From assembly GCA_024195265.1 (NCBI GenBank), contig JAJLRJ010000003.1, positions 34,194,620-34,258,619 of the forward strand: a stretch of DNA of 64,000 nt, read 5' to 3'. Shown piece by piece: positions 13,058-22,684 of the stretch (position 1 is the stretch's first letter; every line of letters begins with the position of its first letter). This DNA is from Dendrophyllia cribrosa. Taxonomy: Eukaryota; Cnidaria; Anthozoa; Scleractinia; Dendrophylliidae. A program made the position numbers and the translations under genes. A model generated the notes under the pieces. That model was not told where the DNA came from and ran no database searches. It was given only the letters and a program-made list of their open reading frames with translations.

Positions 13058-14556
13058 GAACTAGGGTATACCAGTTAAACGTACATCAGGCCCTGAGACT
13101 TGAAGCTAGGACATCCAGATTTCAAGTCTGTCAGTGGCTTCCTAACCACTCAGCAACCCTAGCTATTTTCACCATCGCATGCAGACAGGAATTACACAAG
13201 GTTAAAAACAGTATAATCTTTTAACACATTGAGTGTCACTGAGTATCATGATAATTATCGTATTAACAAAAGGAATTTAATCTTGTGAATTCATAGTCTG
13301 GGGTATCCAATTGATGAAATAGATAATCGATGACAATCAATATCAATCGATATCAATTACCGGTAATCGATTGATATTGATAATCGATAATCAATCGATG
13401 GAGAAGATTTGTGTGACCTTATCGATTGTCATCGATTATCAATAGCAATCGATAGCGTAATTGATATCGATTGGTATCGATTGGTTGCCATTTTTTTCCG
13501 TTTCGGAGTCTACAAGTTGACGAGAATAAGCGCTTAGTATCATGCATTTATTGTAAAAGACTTTGCATGTAGTGATTGTTAACACATTTTATATTTTTGT
13601 ATCCGTGGGATCGTATTCATCCCTGGGTATACATCAGCTTTCTAGTTTAACTTACACGCATATTATTATATTTGTGTGTGGTGGCCAGAGAGGATCCACG
13701 AGCTCCGATTGAAGGTTGCCAAGTTGGCCACGTTCGTTCACAACTTTAAACCCGTTTCCGCGTTCCCCCTTTTTCTTGCAAACAGTAAAAAGCTCGCCAA
13801 TGTTCACTGAAAAATGGCAGTGGTAGTATCCTTTGACGACGCATGTTACCGAGAGTTGAACTTCTTTTTCGCCTGACCCAGACATTTTCTGCGTATCCGC
13901 CATTTATGAAGGTTTATGCCCACCGGTTTATGGCAGTTTACGGGGCACTAGCAAATCGAGCGTGTGAAACAGCAATGGAAGTCCAATCGCGAAGATCCAA
14001 TCGATAGCAATCGATAGCAATCGATGAACAATTTTTGTGTGACTATCGATTGATCATCGATTGATCGATACCAGTTGATATCAATTAGCTAATTTTATCG
14101 ATTGATATCGATTTATCGATTGCTTTTCCGATCATCGATTGCCATCGATTGGATACCCCGGGTCATAAGACTTATATATGCATGCACTCCAAGCTGAGTA
14201 AACCTTCTGTTAAAAATGCCTTGGTTTTGTGATCAAGCGACAAAGAGCTTGAAAACTACCTTGGATAAATAAGACTCGATTACCAAATGTGCAATAAAAA
14301 ACCCCGAATGATGAGTTGTTCGCATTTTTTCAGTAGAATTCACAGCACTGTATTAAAGTCTACTGCTTCCTACCTTAAACCTATTTTGTTTTCCTCGGTG
14401 GTATTTCTGCAGTGAGTTTATGTCCACAGGTTCTTCATCTTTCGCTTTCTTCGTGATCTGTTTTGCCTATATGAAGGTTGGTTAGTGAATCAAGAAGTTT
14501 CTTGACAGAAATTCGATAGAAAACTACAACTGCACATGGCTCACCTTGTCCGCCAT
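1473..14556 (-). CDS. WDR46: WD repeat-containing protein 46 (UTP7/BING4), 15 exons
   Basis: Nucleolar WD40 protein of the small-subunit processome, needed for early 18S rRNA processing (family knowledge). Exons, 5' to 3': 14556-14545, 14466-14374, 12449-12340, 10741-10654, 9942-9881, 8923-8819, 7702-7552, 6823-6688, 6339-6240, 5931-5778, 4770-4620, 4284-4190, 3545-3441, 3026-2919, 1592-1473. All junctions are GT-AG and phases agree, giving 529 aa with no internal stop. Family landmarks: [41 protein letters not shown] (mid-propeller), [28 protein letters not shown], then BING4CT-type [17 protein letters not shown] and [13 protein letters not shown] (about residues 363-400). The tail is basic and ends [11 protein letters not shown], as in other UTP7 proteins. 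The start codon sits in AAGATGGCGG (YY1-like context). Introns carry SINEs, inverted repeats and a large ATCGAT element. Confidence 0.96.
2646..2742. repeat. Short hairpin (inverted repeat, arms about 45 bp)
   Basis: AAAACTCATTTTAAAATGG is followed about 60 bp later by its complement, with GCTTTTATTTACTGTTATGG also paired. It lies in WDR46 intron 14. A related single arm (GGTTAGCTCTCATTTATTG) occurs near 51390, so this is probably a small palindromic MITE. Confidence 0.7.
3761..4060 (+). mobile_element. tRNA-derived SINE, copy 1
   Basis: The head resembles a tRNA gene, with box A-like TGGTGTAATGGTTGG and box B-like GGTTCAATT. The body (ACAAGAAAGATTACTCCAC, then CTGCGATGGACTAGCATTCC) matches the minus-strand copy at 6412-6610. 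It lies in WDR46 intron 12. Confidence 0.7.
4957..5128. mobile_element. hAT-like MITE with 5-bp TSD (TCTAG)
   Basis: Ends are CAGGGGCGTAGCTAGG and CCTAGCTACGCCCCTG. The 5-bp direct repeat TCTAG flanks it (4952-4956, 5129-5133). The interior holds a poly-G run at about 4981-5003. The same terminal type occurs at 15160-17011 and 25105-25260. Confidence 0.8.
6412..6610 (-). mobile_element. tRNA-derived SINE, copy 2
   Basis: Minus-strand copy of the 3761 SINE. It has a tRNA-like head (TGGTCTAGTGGTTAGCGC, then GGTGGTTTAAGCC) and the shared body GACAAGAAACTTTACTCCAC. It lies in WDR46 intron 8. Confidence 0.7.
7795..8070 (+). repeat. Two diverged tandem units with telomere-like TTAGGG runs
   Basis: Two units of about 155 bp both read TAAAATGARGCARCA ... 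CATCAGTACTATTGATC ... GAGGGTTAGGGTTAGGG. The first is followed by a poly-C run (about 7889-7906). It lies in WDR46 intron 6. Confidence 0.7.
8308..8460. repeat. Imperfect palindrome around GGACCGAGC/GCTCGGTCC
   Basis: CAGGAAAATATTTGGCTC and GAGCCAAATATTTTCTCG are inverted, as are the outer ATTGACTGAGTTAG and CTCAGTCAA. This is probably a small foldback element in WDR46 intron 6. Confidence 0.65.
9394..9513. repeat. Palindromic element, arms about 48 bp
   Basis: CACTTAATGACTGGCCCC ... GGGGCCAGTCATTAAGTG, with GGGAAACAGTGAGTTTTG paired inside. It lies in WDR46 intron 5. A partial arm recurs near 9577. Confidence 0.75.
10132..10480 (+). repeat. Dispersed repeat, copy 1 (holds an empty TTAA site)
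   Basis: Shares CACATATCACATGTCTCATG, CCACGTGAAGGTCTAACC and the run ending GAGTGTTGGT with the copy at 28005-28765. At 10442-10445 the sequence reads continuously through TTAA where the other copy has a 365 bp insertion. The minus-strand side of the second copy looks tRNA-derived, so this is probably a SINE. Confidence 0.7.
10900..11290. repeat. Low-complexity and CCCTATTTCAGAC-type repeat
   Basis: A poly-G run at about 10908-10925 is followed by repeated (A)CCCTATTTCAGAC motifs near 10977, 11010 and 11212. A related segment, with ACTCTGAAACCCTTACCC, is at 32430-32570. No gene is seen; this is WDR46 intron 3. Confidence 0.5.
11600..11830. repeat. Dispersed repeat with an empty site for the 35-37 kb LINE
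   Basis: Contains AATCCGCATAAGAAGGA, CATTGTTACAACTAGTGATC and then CGCTAAAAAGTTAGGGTTC read continuously. The copy at 35290-37195 is split at the GCTAAAAA/GTTARGGTTC point by a LINE. Confidence 0.7.
12720..12887 (+). pseudogene. LINE reverse-transcriptase ORF, C-terminal fragment
   Basis: An open frame reads [19 protein letters not shown] then [13 protein letters not shown] and ends in FAP and a stop. This resembles the C-terminus of CR1/L2-type LINE ORF2 proteins. AT-rich 3' sequence and an (AAT)n tract follow. It is a dead fragment in WDR46 intron 2. Confidence 0.65.
13010..13054 (+). repeat. (AAT)n microsatellite
   Basis: About fifteen AAT units, likely derived from the tail of the LINE fragment just upstream. 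Confidence 0.95.
13300..14159. mobile_element. DNA element with ATCGAT subterminal arrays
   Basis: Terminal inverted repeats are GGGGTATCCAATTGATG and CATCGATTGGATACCCC. Inside each end is a dense cluster of about ten ATCGAT palindromes (13325-13480 and 14000-14155). The middle 500 bp is not ATCGAT-rich and carries a small minus-strand ORF. No clear target duplication is seen. It lies in WDR46 intron 2. Clustered subterminal repeats are typical transposase-binding architecture. Confidence 0.75.
13652..13903 (-). CDS. Small domain-like ORF inside the ATCGAT element
   Basis: 83 aa, starting [16 protein letters not shown]. The core reads [16 protein letters not shown], then [17 protein letters not shown] and [12 protein letters not shown]. 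The layout (beta-rich, a central N residue, GQLGxLQxELV) faintly recalls a HIRAN-type domain, but the usual NPxD motif is absent, so that assignment is a guess. A good splice donor on the minus strand (GTAAGTT, just before the stop) suggests it may be one exon of a longer or captured gene. It is the only coding-like part of the element. It could be a host-gene fragment or the element's own accessory protein. Expression is unknown. Confidence 0.45.
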   Translation of the reverse strand: MADTQKMSGSGEKEVQLSVTCVVKGYYHCHFSVNIGELFTVCKKKGERGNGFKVVNERGQLGNLQSELVDPLWPPHTNIIICV

Positions 14557-15159
14557 CTTGATTTTATTTATACACCGCTGACCCTGTCTCATCCCCAGGT
14601 CCTTCTCCATTTTGTCCGGTTATGTCAAAGCTTGCAAAAGATGCCGGGAAGGGAAAATTTTAAACAGACGAGAGGAGGACGAGAAGGACCAGATTGTGGA
14701 GAGTGCCGTGTTCCTGATTTTGTTCTAAACCTTTGGTGAGCTTGTCCAGTTTCAATTTCGCTAGTTCTGAAACGTTGCTAAAAATAACACTTTCTCTCCT
14801 CTGCTAATCACACTGCTGACGACATGCAATTAATCCCAAACGAGACTCATTACGTAAGGCCAGGGAAGCTTGTTTAATCTTAAAGGCCGAAACCAATGAA
14901 CGCTATGGCCTTAACATCAGAGAAGAAACATTTTAGATATTAGTTTCCTTTTTTATTGTTTTTATATTTTGAAACTGTCTGTCTATATGTCATCAGTCTT
15001 TCGTATTTCCGTCATTACGCAAGCTATTTCTCTACATATATAAATTTTCCTCATTGCACTGCCTGAAGAAGGCTGGTTTGACCAGCCGAAATATAGTACT
15101 CAAAAAACTAAAAATATACGTTGTATCGGTCTCTGCTTCTACAGTATATCTAAAACTAA

Positions 15160-17011
15160 CAGGCGCGTAGCCAGCCTTTAAGCCATTAAGCCCAGGCTTA
15201 ACAGGAATTTTCAGACGCCGTTTATGTCCATTGTAAGGCTCACTCCTTGAACCTGGCAATTGGACATGCCTGTAAGGAGACCCTGGTGAGAAACATGCTC
15301 GGAACCCTACAGCAGATAGCTTTCGCGTTCGATTACTATGCAAAGAGACTGTTGGCGTTTCAGGAGTGTTTGTCTTAAGATGCGGCAGTAATGGATGAGA
15401 TGCAAAGGTGCGCCAAGTTACGAACCCTCTGCGAGACGCGATGGGCAAGCAGAGCTGACTCGTTGTATATGTTCCGGACAGCTTTTCCAGTGGTAGTACA
15501 GGCACTAGAGAGCGTTGCAGAGGATGGTGATGCCAAAGCGAGAGGGTTCTTGTGCTCCATCCGGCAGTTCGACTTTATCATTGCGCTTTGCCACAGAGCA
15601 TGTCCTTTCAAATACAGTTGCACTGTCGACCACGCTTCAAGATCAATCTATCGACCTCATCGAGGCAGCCAAGGAGTCAAGGGTAGTGATTGGCATGTTA
15701 AGGGATGAAAGAAACGACCAAATGGTTTGGAACGAACTGTTTGAGCGTGCAAAGGAGTTGGCAGCAGGTTGTGATGTCGAGCTCAGCTTGGTAAGAGTGT
15801 CTGCAGTCCAGCGTAACCAACCCAATGTTCCCGCAGCCACGCCACAGCTGTATTGGTACAGAGCCCACTACTTGCCCCTTGTCGTTCATCCAAGAACTCA
15901 ATGACAGGCGGCTGCTTGTGCACCATGACCGCGGGTTCCTGGGTCAATACTTCATACCTGCCCACCTACCTTAAGTGATAGAGAAGTCTTCGACAACGAG
16001 ATTTTACGGTGGAAAAAGAGATGGGCTCTTGCCGAGGGAGAGAAACCGAAATGCCTGGTGGATACACTAAGCTGCACAAGTGAAGACCTTTATCCGAATG
16101 TCGCCACTGTGTTCACCATTCTCCTAACCACGCCACTGTCGACTGCGACAACAGAGAGATCATTCAGCACCATGAGAAGAGTGAAAACATACATGCGATC
16201 TACTATGCTTACAGAGCGGCTATCGTCCCTTGCTCTTATGCACGCATACAGAGAGATGCCTATTGACCCGGAAAGAGTCATCAGAGATTTCTGTGTGAGC
16301 AAGCCAAGAAGGCTTGCATTTGAATTGAGTGACAGACAGTCAATAACAGTCGCGGTCATGACTATGATCTGTTCATCGACGAAGCTCGTTAATAACAGTT
16401 AATTATCTTTATAATTCATAAAGTCGGACAAGGAATCAGCTGTGCTTTTGTATAAAGCAAAGGATTCGGTTTTTGATTGTCAGCGGTAAAACTAGTATGA
16501 CCACCTGTAGTTCAAAAGTTGATATACTCAATTTTTCGCTGTACATCATAATAAAACGTAAAACATAAAAACTGAACATTGCGCGTGCATGATTTCTACG
16601 CTATTACAAGATGGCGCGCCGCCAGAGGAATTCCTCACATATTGCAATCGATGATCAATTCCTTACCAGATTTCGTCCTTGCGCCGATATTCCTCTCTGA
16701 ACACGTCGAGCTTTTGTAAAGCGTTTTTTAGTGTGCTAAGACCAGGATATATATCACGTTAACAAAACCTCGGACATATTGCATAAGCACTAAAAATACC
16801 TGTTATTTTTCACTGAATCAAGATCGATTTTTGGACGAAATATATCGTGGAGAATGCTGAAAATAGCATTTCCGAGCCTCTAGATTTCAAAATTTCCTGG
16901 GGGAACATGCCCCCAGACCCCCCCAGAGGCTCGCGCCTTCGTCGCTCCTATTTTATACCCCAAATAAAATATCTCGGGCTTAAACGGAAAAAAGGTCTGG
17001 CTACGCCCCTG
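15160..17011 (+). mobile_element. hAT-like DNA transposon relic, 5-bp TSD (ACTAA)
   Basis: Ends are CAGGCGCGTAGCCAGCC and GGTCTGGCTACGCCCCTG. The 5-bp direct repeat ACTAA lies on both sides (15155-15159, 17012-17016). A broken transposase gene lies inside. The right subterminal part (TTCCGAGCCTCTAGATTTC and GGGGGAACATGCCCCC) resembles the end at 62930-63063. Confidence 0.85.
15219..16402 (+). pseudogene. hAT transposase (ZMYM1-like), frameshifted
   Basis: Three frames carry consecutive parts of a hAT transposase. From 15219: AHSLNLAIGHACKETLVRNM and, later, CETRWASRADSLYMFRTAF (the conserved RW block). From about 15602: LQDQSIDLIEAAKESRVV and the following insertion-domain sequence. From 16058: LSTATTERSFSTMRRVKTYM and LTERLSSLALMHAY, the C-terminal dimerisation region. 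In-frame stops and at least two frame changes break it. The zinc-finger N-terminus is missing: only about 60 bp lie between the left end and the first recognisable block. It cannot encode an active enzyme. Confidence 0.85.
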
Positions 17012-17244
17012 ACTAATGTTTCCAATAGATAGTGAATGCTGCGGCAAGTAGGATCAGCTCGGATAGGATGTTATCTTAGCCACTGTAGAGCTTTCGCTTT
17101 TCTCGCTTATTCGCGGTGTAAACTTCACATTGGAATCCCAGCGTGGAATGCCGGTAAAAAATGGGATTCTGGTTGAAAATGAGGAGCAAAAGCACGGAAT
17201 TCTGGTTGAAAATGGGGAGCTGCTCAGATCGAGAATTCCTAAGA

Positions 17245-17690
17245 CGTCTCCTAACTTTAGCAGTTGATTCCTAGCTTTAGCAGTTGATTCTTGGGAAAAA
17301 TTACCAAAAGAAATCAAAGATCTTAGTCATTTTGATTTTAAAAAAAAGTTAAACGGTATTTATTGTCGAAACAGATATACTGTCCAACCCCAGTCGTCTT
17401 CTAATTTTCGCTACTGATTTTTTTTTTGTTATTTTTGCTATTTGTGTGCAGTGTGTGTGTTTATGTGTTTGTAATAGATGTCTACATGTGAATTGATACT
17501 ACACAAGACTAGTGTCTAACTAGAAAACTGTATGGTTTACTAAGACGCTAGGCATTTCCTCAAACGGTATTTATATTTAGTTATTCGTCCAATTGTTTTA
17601 GGACTTTAGTTTAGCTAGATATATATTTTCTTGTAACAAAAAATGTCATGGAAATGTGAAAATAAAGTATCGTATTGTATTTTATTGTAA
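17245..17690 (+). pseudogene. LINE ORF2 C-terminal and 3' UTR fragment
   Basis: From about 17281 the frame reads AVDSWEKLPKEIKDLSHFDF then KKKLNGIYCRNRYTVQP and stops at about 17418. This is the typical end of CR1/L2-type ORF2 proteins. The 3' part ends AATAAAGTATCGTATTG near 17680. A 20-bp tandem duplication (CTTTAGCAGTTGATTC) lies at its left edge. Confidence 0.6.
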
Positions 17691-19243
17691 CTTTACACTG
17701 TATACTCTTTTAATATGTTGCTGCTCAGTCCCGTTCGCTACGCTCACTCCGCAGCAAATAGCGCAATCTGGACATCTATCTGATCTGAGCGATGTTTTCC
17801 TGATTTGATATCGGACGCTCTAGGTCTTCAGTACTCAATGCAGGTAACCCGCGGGAGGTGGCAGCCGGTCACGTCTCAGGTTTAATCATAACGCACGGCG
17901 TGTTATTATTTTATCAAACTTGCTCGGTTTACCTGTCTTCAGTGGCCAACCATACACATTCCTCAAAGGGTTTAAACGGCATTTTTTCAGTGCGACGAAC
18001 TTAAAACCCGGTAAAAATCGGCGCGATGAAAGTTTTATACAGCCGTGCCGCGAACAGTTTTCTCTGAGTACGGTGGAAAGACGGGAAGAAAAATTTTGCA
18101 CTTTTTTATTCAAAGTTAATTATCATGAACAACTAGGCGACGGCGCAAGACGAGCAGGCGCCAAACGAGTGGGTGATGTTTTTCAAGTACAAAAAGCACT
18201 TATATTGAAACAAATTATACATTGACAAGTAGGGATAATCCAATGTGAAATTATGTGGCAAAAATACGCATTCGCAAAAACTGAATAATAAAAAAATCCG
18301 TGGGAAGAATATGGTAAAAGAATCACCTTGAAAGGCGCGTCCGACACATTTTGTCGTCCGTGATATTAAATATTACTTTAATTGCGATTTTCAGGCGTAT
18401 AAATTCAATTCTGTGAACGAACACCGCATTCACAGTTTTAATTGGTGCAAACTGAAATCATTACATTCTGTATTTCTTCTCGAAGACTAAGCTTATTATT
18501 GTTATGATTGATGCAAGCTTTTATTTCTCGCTACAGTATCCATGAAAATATAATTATGAAATATGCATTCTCGAATATATTTTAGGCGAGTCCAGCGATT
18601 TGGTATATTTGCCCATTTCGTAATTTTCGAAAAACCACTTAAAATTATAATAAACCACGCACAATGAAAAATAACAATTTACGAACTCAGACCTGAAATT
18701 AAGTGAGAGAAAATTGCCAGTGACAAATGAAAATTTATTGGCGAAGTTTATAAGCAAGTTAATTTTAAACGAGTTTCCTTAGTTTTGATTCCCTCTTTGT
18801 AAACATTTGTAAGTAGCGGAAAACATCGCTGTGAGTTTATTAGCATAGATTTATTTACAGCAGAACAATAGAAAAGTCGAATTGATGCGATTTGATTATG
18901 TTGAAAAAATGAGACACCTGCCGTAATCCGAAAATGCACCTGTTTTAGGCCACGGTGGAAATCTTTTCATTGGTTTGCAATAAACTGAATTATTAGTCGC
19001 TAAAATGAAATTGGCCAAACTTATCGATTGAATCTGCGGGGATAAATTATGAATTCGCTCGCTGCAGTCGATCAGTAGAGTGCCTGGTAGAGTTGCTAGC
19101 ATCTGCTTTGTTGTGAGTAAATTCACCAGAGTTTGTATCCGGCCCCGATCAAAGGTAGCGTGTTTTTGTTTTCAACCGAATAATCGGCATAAACTGAAGT
19201 TTCAACACGTTTTTTGTTCCTTCGCCAAAAACAAAAATTCAAG

Positions 19244-20311
19244 ATGTCGCTGGCGGGCTTCAAGAAACAGATTAACAAGGCGAATCAGTTCGTGAGCGAG
19301 AAGATGGGATCGGCCGAAGGAACCAAGATGGAGGACGAATTCGTCGACCTGGAGCTAAAAACCGACGTGATGACGAACCTCGTGACTCAACTGCTGGGCA
19401 AAACGAAGGAGTATCTCCAACCAAATCCAACCGTCCGCGCAAAGATTTACATGCACATGGCCGCACAAGGAAGCAAATACCCTCAGACAGAAGGAGCCCT
19501 CGGGGATGTCATGCTAAAAGCCGGCCATGATCTTGATCCACAGCTTTCCGATTACGCGTCTGCCCTTCTCGATGTCGGCAGCGCGCTGATCGAAATCGCC
19601 GACGTGAAAGATGTGATGGACGCGCAAGTCCATGAGAATTTTTTAATGCCTCTGCATGAACTGGACGAGAAACAACTGAAGGAGATTGCTGGGCATCGGA
19701 AAAAGCTACAGGGGCGAAGGCTCGATTATGACTGCAAGAAACGGAAGGGGAATAAAATCGCAGTGGAAGAAGTCAAAATGGCGCAGTACAAGTTTGAAGA
19801 ATCGAAAGCGATTTGTAAACAGGAGATGGTTCAGTTGATGGGTAATGAGGTAGAGCGCATTCATCAGCTAAGTCAGCTGGTCTGCGCTATGCTGGAACAC
19901 CACAAAAAATCGGCCGACACCCTCGAGCGATTGCTGCTGTTGATTAACAAGAGGGTACACGAAGCTTCAAGTCGCAGTGGCAACAGCCAAGCGCCAAAGC
20001 CAAAACATGCCCCGGAAGAAAGCCAAGTGGCGGACCAGGGAAAGTCCGAAACTTCCGCCAAAGGCACGAATCCTTTGGCAGACGGTTCGGATTCAACTGC
20101 GAAGCCCGAGGAAGAAGCGACGCCCAGTAAGCCGTGCTGTCGCGCAAAATGTAACTACCAGGCGGAGAAAGATGATGAGCTCTCGTTCTCCGAGGGACAG
20201 GTGATAATGCTGTCAGAGAAGGTCAACGAGAATTGGTTTGAAGGAACTTTGGAAGGAAAATTTGGCAGAGTCCCGGTTAAACTTGTCGAAATATTGGTTG
20301 ATTTACCGTGA
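19244..20311 (+). CDS. Endophilin-A-like BAR-SH3 protein, intronless
   Basis: 355 aa. Endophilin-A proteins bend membranes and recruit dynamin and synaptojanin in endocytosis (family knowledge). The N-terminus MSLAGFKKQINKANQFVSEK is the amphipathic H0 helix. The BAR domain spans about residues 20-245 with landmarks KTKEYLQPNPTVRAK and FEESKAICKQEMVQLM. A low-complexity linker (about 250-295) precedes a C-terminal SH3 (about 297-354) with CCRAKCNYQAEKDDELSF and VNENWFEGTL. The start at 19244 is preferred to an ATG ten codons upstream because it gives the canonical H0. There are no introns, suggesting a retrocopy, but the ORF is fully open over 1,068 bp, which implies selection. The SH3 lacks usual ligand-contact residues: ALYDF is AKCNY, and the terminal PINYVEIL is PVKLVEIL. 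Candidate poly(A) signals lie at 20854-20866. Confidence 0.9.
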   Translation: MSLAGFKKQINKANQFVSEKMGSAEGTKMEDEFVDLELKTDVMTNLVTQLLGKTKEYLQPNPTVRAKIYMHMAAQGSKYPQTEGALGDVMLKAGHDLDPQLSDYASALLDVGSALIEIADVKDVMDAQVHENFLMPLHELDEKQLKEIAGHRKKLQGRRLDYDCKKRKGNKIAVEEVKMAQYKFEESKAICKQEMVQLMGNEVERIHQLSQLVCAMLEHHKKSADTLERLLLLINKRVHEASSRSGNSQAPKPKHAPEESQVADQGKSETSAKGTNPLADGSDSTAKPEEEATPSKPCCRAKCNYQAEKDDELSFSEGQVIMLSEKVNENWFEGTLEGKFGRVPVKLVEILVDLP

Positions 20312-20911
20312 ATAATTTTCTCGGAGGAAAATACAATTAACGCCCTTGAATCAGGCCTTTCTTTGACCCTACTATAATTGAAATTCAGTTATCGTGTGGG
20401 TTTTGAAAAAATCAAATATGCAATGTGTTTCAGTTGTTGTTTTATTCCGATTTTTGAGAACTATTTAATTTTATTTCCAATTCACTTTGTTCTCGAAGTT
20501 TTATTGGAATTCAAAATAACATTGTTTAGCGAAAAAAAAAAGACAAATCGGCGACGGTGGTCGGTTAATTCTGTGCTTGACTGTTGTTATCTATAATAGA
20601 GATATTCCACTTAAAAAATGCTGTTTAGATCTTGTTCGGTAACTGCTTTCTTGTAGGAGATTAACGAAAAATTATCATATTTTTTTTGTTTATCGAAGGC
20701 TCTTCTATTTCCGCTGTAGAATGGCGTTGTTTTGCATAGTAAATTTAACTGTCAAAGTACTGTGAATGACAACAAATTAAATGCAATTGTTTTAATTATG
20801 AATTGTACAATTTCATCGGTAGGTATGAAAAAAAAATTGAAAACAGAAAACAAAATAAAAAATAAAAATGTTTTTAATTTGCAAAGTTATCTTGTTTTAT
20901 TTCCCTTTTAA

Positions 20912-22680
20912 AGGTGTTTCCCTCCAGTTTCCATGCAGCCGTACCGACCATTTTTGAGCGGCCGTTTAACTAACTTTCCTTTATTGAATTAGTATCAAAC
21001 TTACATAAAATATTGTACTTAGATTGAAGTTTATAACAGTGTAAAAATTTTGTAAATCGCATTTAAAATTGGGAGATAAACGAGAAACATTGAAATCAGT
21101 TGAGTCTAAATTCCGAGCGATTGCGATGGCATCTAGAAAAATCAAAACTACTAAGATAAACTATGACATATGGCAATAAAAATATCTAAAAATTAGAAAC
21201 TTTTGTCAAGCCGATTTTGATAAAATCAGAAAAACATATCGAACTTGTGATTTTGCATATGTATGAGCACATCCATAAGTTCCTCAATTAAGCTTATAAA
21301 AGTTTCATTTCTCAATCTCAAATTTACGTCAAAATGTGTGTTTAGTATATGAGATGAAACTATGAAAGTTTGAAAGCGTTTCTCGTTTTAGTTTTGGAGA
21401 TTCGATTTTCTATAGGAAACCATAGTTTTTTTAACGAGTCCTTGATATTGTTGTTTTAGCGCTTTTCTAAATATTTCAAAAACCGCGAGATAGATTTTAT
21501 TTTAAACTTTTATGGTCGTTTCTTTATAATATGAGCAACATTGTCCCGAAGTTTCATCTTGATTGAAACATTGCAACATGGTCAAATAAAATAATAAAGT
21601 TCACCTATAAAAACGCGATTGAGACGTTGTGTTTTGATTGCACGGTTGAAGGCGCACATGGACGCTTTAATTAATTCAGGTGAAGCGTAACGCTTTTCTG
21701 CGTGACCATCATGTTTTGCGTAGTAATGTTAGGGGCTGTTGTTCCACGTTATTTTTATCATTCTCACGAATTTCAGTAGGACGTTTATTTGAAAGCAGGT
21801 TTTTATTCGCATTTAACGTGCACTGGACACTCTCGGCATTTTCAATTGTAGGGAAAAGAAAGAAGTCAACGCGATTTGCATAATTCTTAACACGCAGAAA
21901 TGCGTCACACTTCACCTGAATTAATTAACGCGTCTTTTGTGCGCCTTCAACCGTGCAATCAAAGCACAAAGTCTCAATCGCGTTTTAGGTGAACTTTATT
22001 ATTTTATTTGACCATGTTGCAATGTTTCAATCAAGATGAAACTTCGAGACAATGTTGCTCATATTATAAAGAAATGACCATAAAAGTTTAAAAAAAATCT
22101 ATCTCGCGGTTTTTGCAATATGTAGAAGAGCGCTAAAACTACAACATCAAGGACTCAGTCAAAAAACTATGGTTTCCTATAGAAAATCGAATCTCCAAAA
22201 CTAAAACGAGAAACGCTTTCAAACTTTCATAGTTTCATCTCATACACTAAACACACATTTTGGCGTAAATTTGAGATTGAGAAATTAAACTTTTATAAGC
22301 TTAATTGAGGAACTTGTGGACGTGCTCATACACATGCAAAATCACAAGTTCGAAATGTTTTTCTGATTTACACAAAATCGGCTTGACAAAAGTTTCTAAT
22401 TTTTAGATATTTTGTTTGCCATATGTCATAGTTTATCGTAGTGGTTTTGATTTTTCTAGATGCCATCGCAATCGCTCGGAATTTAGACTCAAGTGATTTC
22501 AATGTTTCTCATTTATCTCCGCAATTTTAAATGCGATTGACAAAATTGTTACACTCTTATAAACTTCAAACCATGTACAATATTTTGTGTAAGTTTGATA
22601 CTAATTTAATAAAGGAAAGTTAGTTAAACGGCCGCTCAAAAATGTTCGGTGCGGCTACACGGAAACTGGAGGGAAACACC
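20912..22680. mobile_element. Giant near-palindromic element (arms about 790 bp), TTAA-flanked
   Basis: Left arm 20912-21704 and right arm 21891-22680 are near-complementary over their whole length around a 186 bp loop. Ends are AGGTGTTTCCCTCCAGTTTCC and GGAAACTGGAGGGAAACACC. TTAA lies at both outer edges (20908-20911, 22681-22684). No transposase is present. It starts about 45 bp after the last candidate poly(A) signal of the endophilin gene. A non-autonomous foldback or TTAA-specific element (piggyBac- or Kolobok-type) is the likeliest reading. Confidence 0.85.
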
Positions 22681-22684
22681 TTAA

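Noticed and set aside
15032..15505. 157-codon minus-strand ORF
   Set aside because: Overlaps the recognisable hAT transposase on the plus strand; the minus frame has no family motif.
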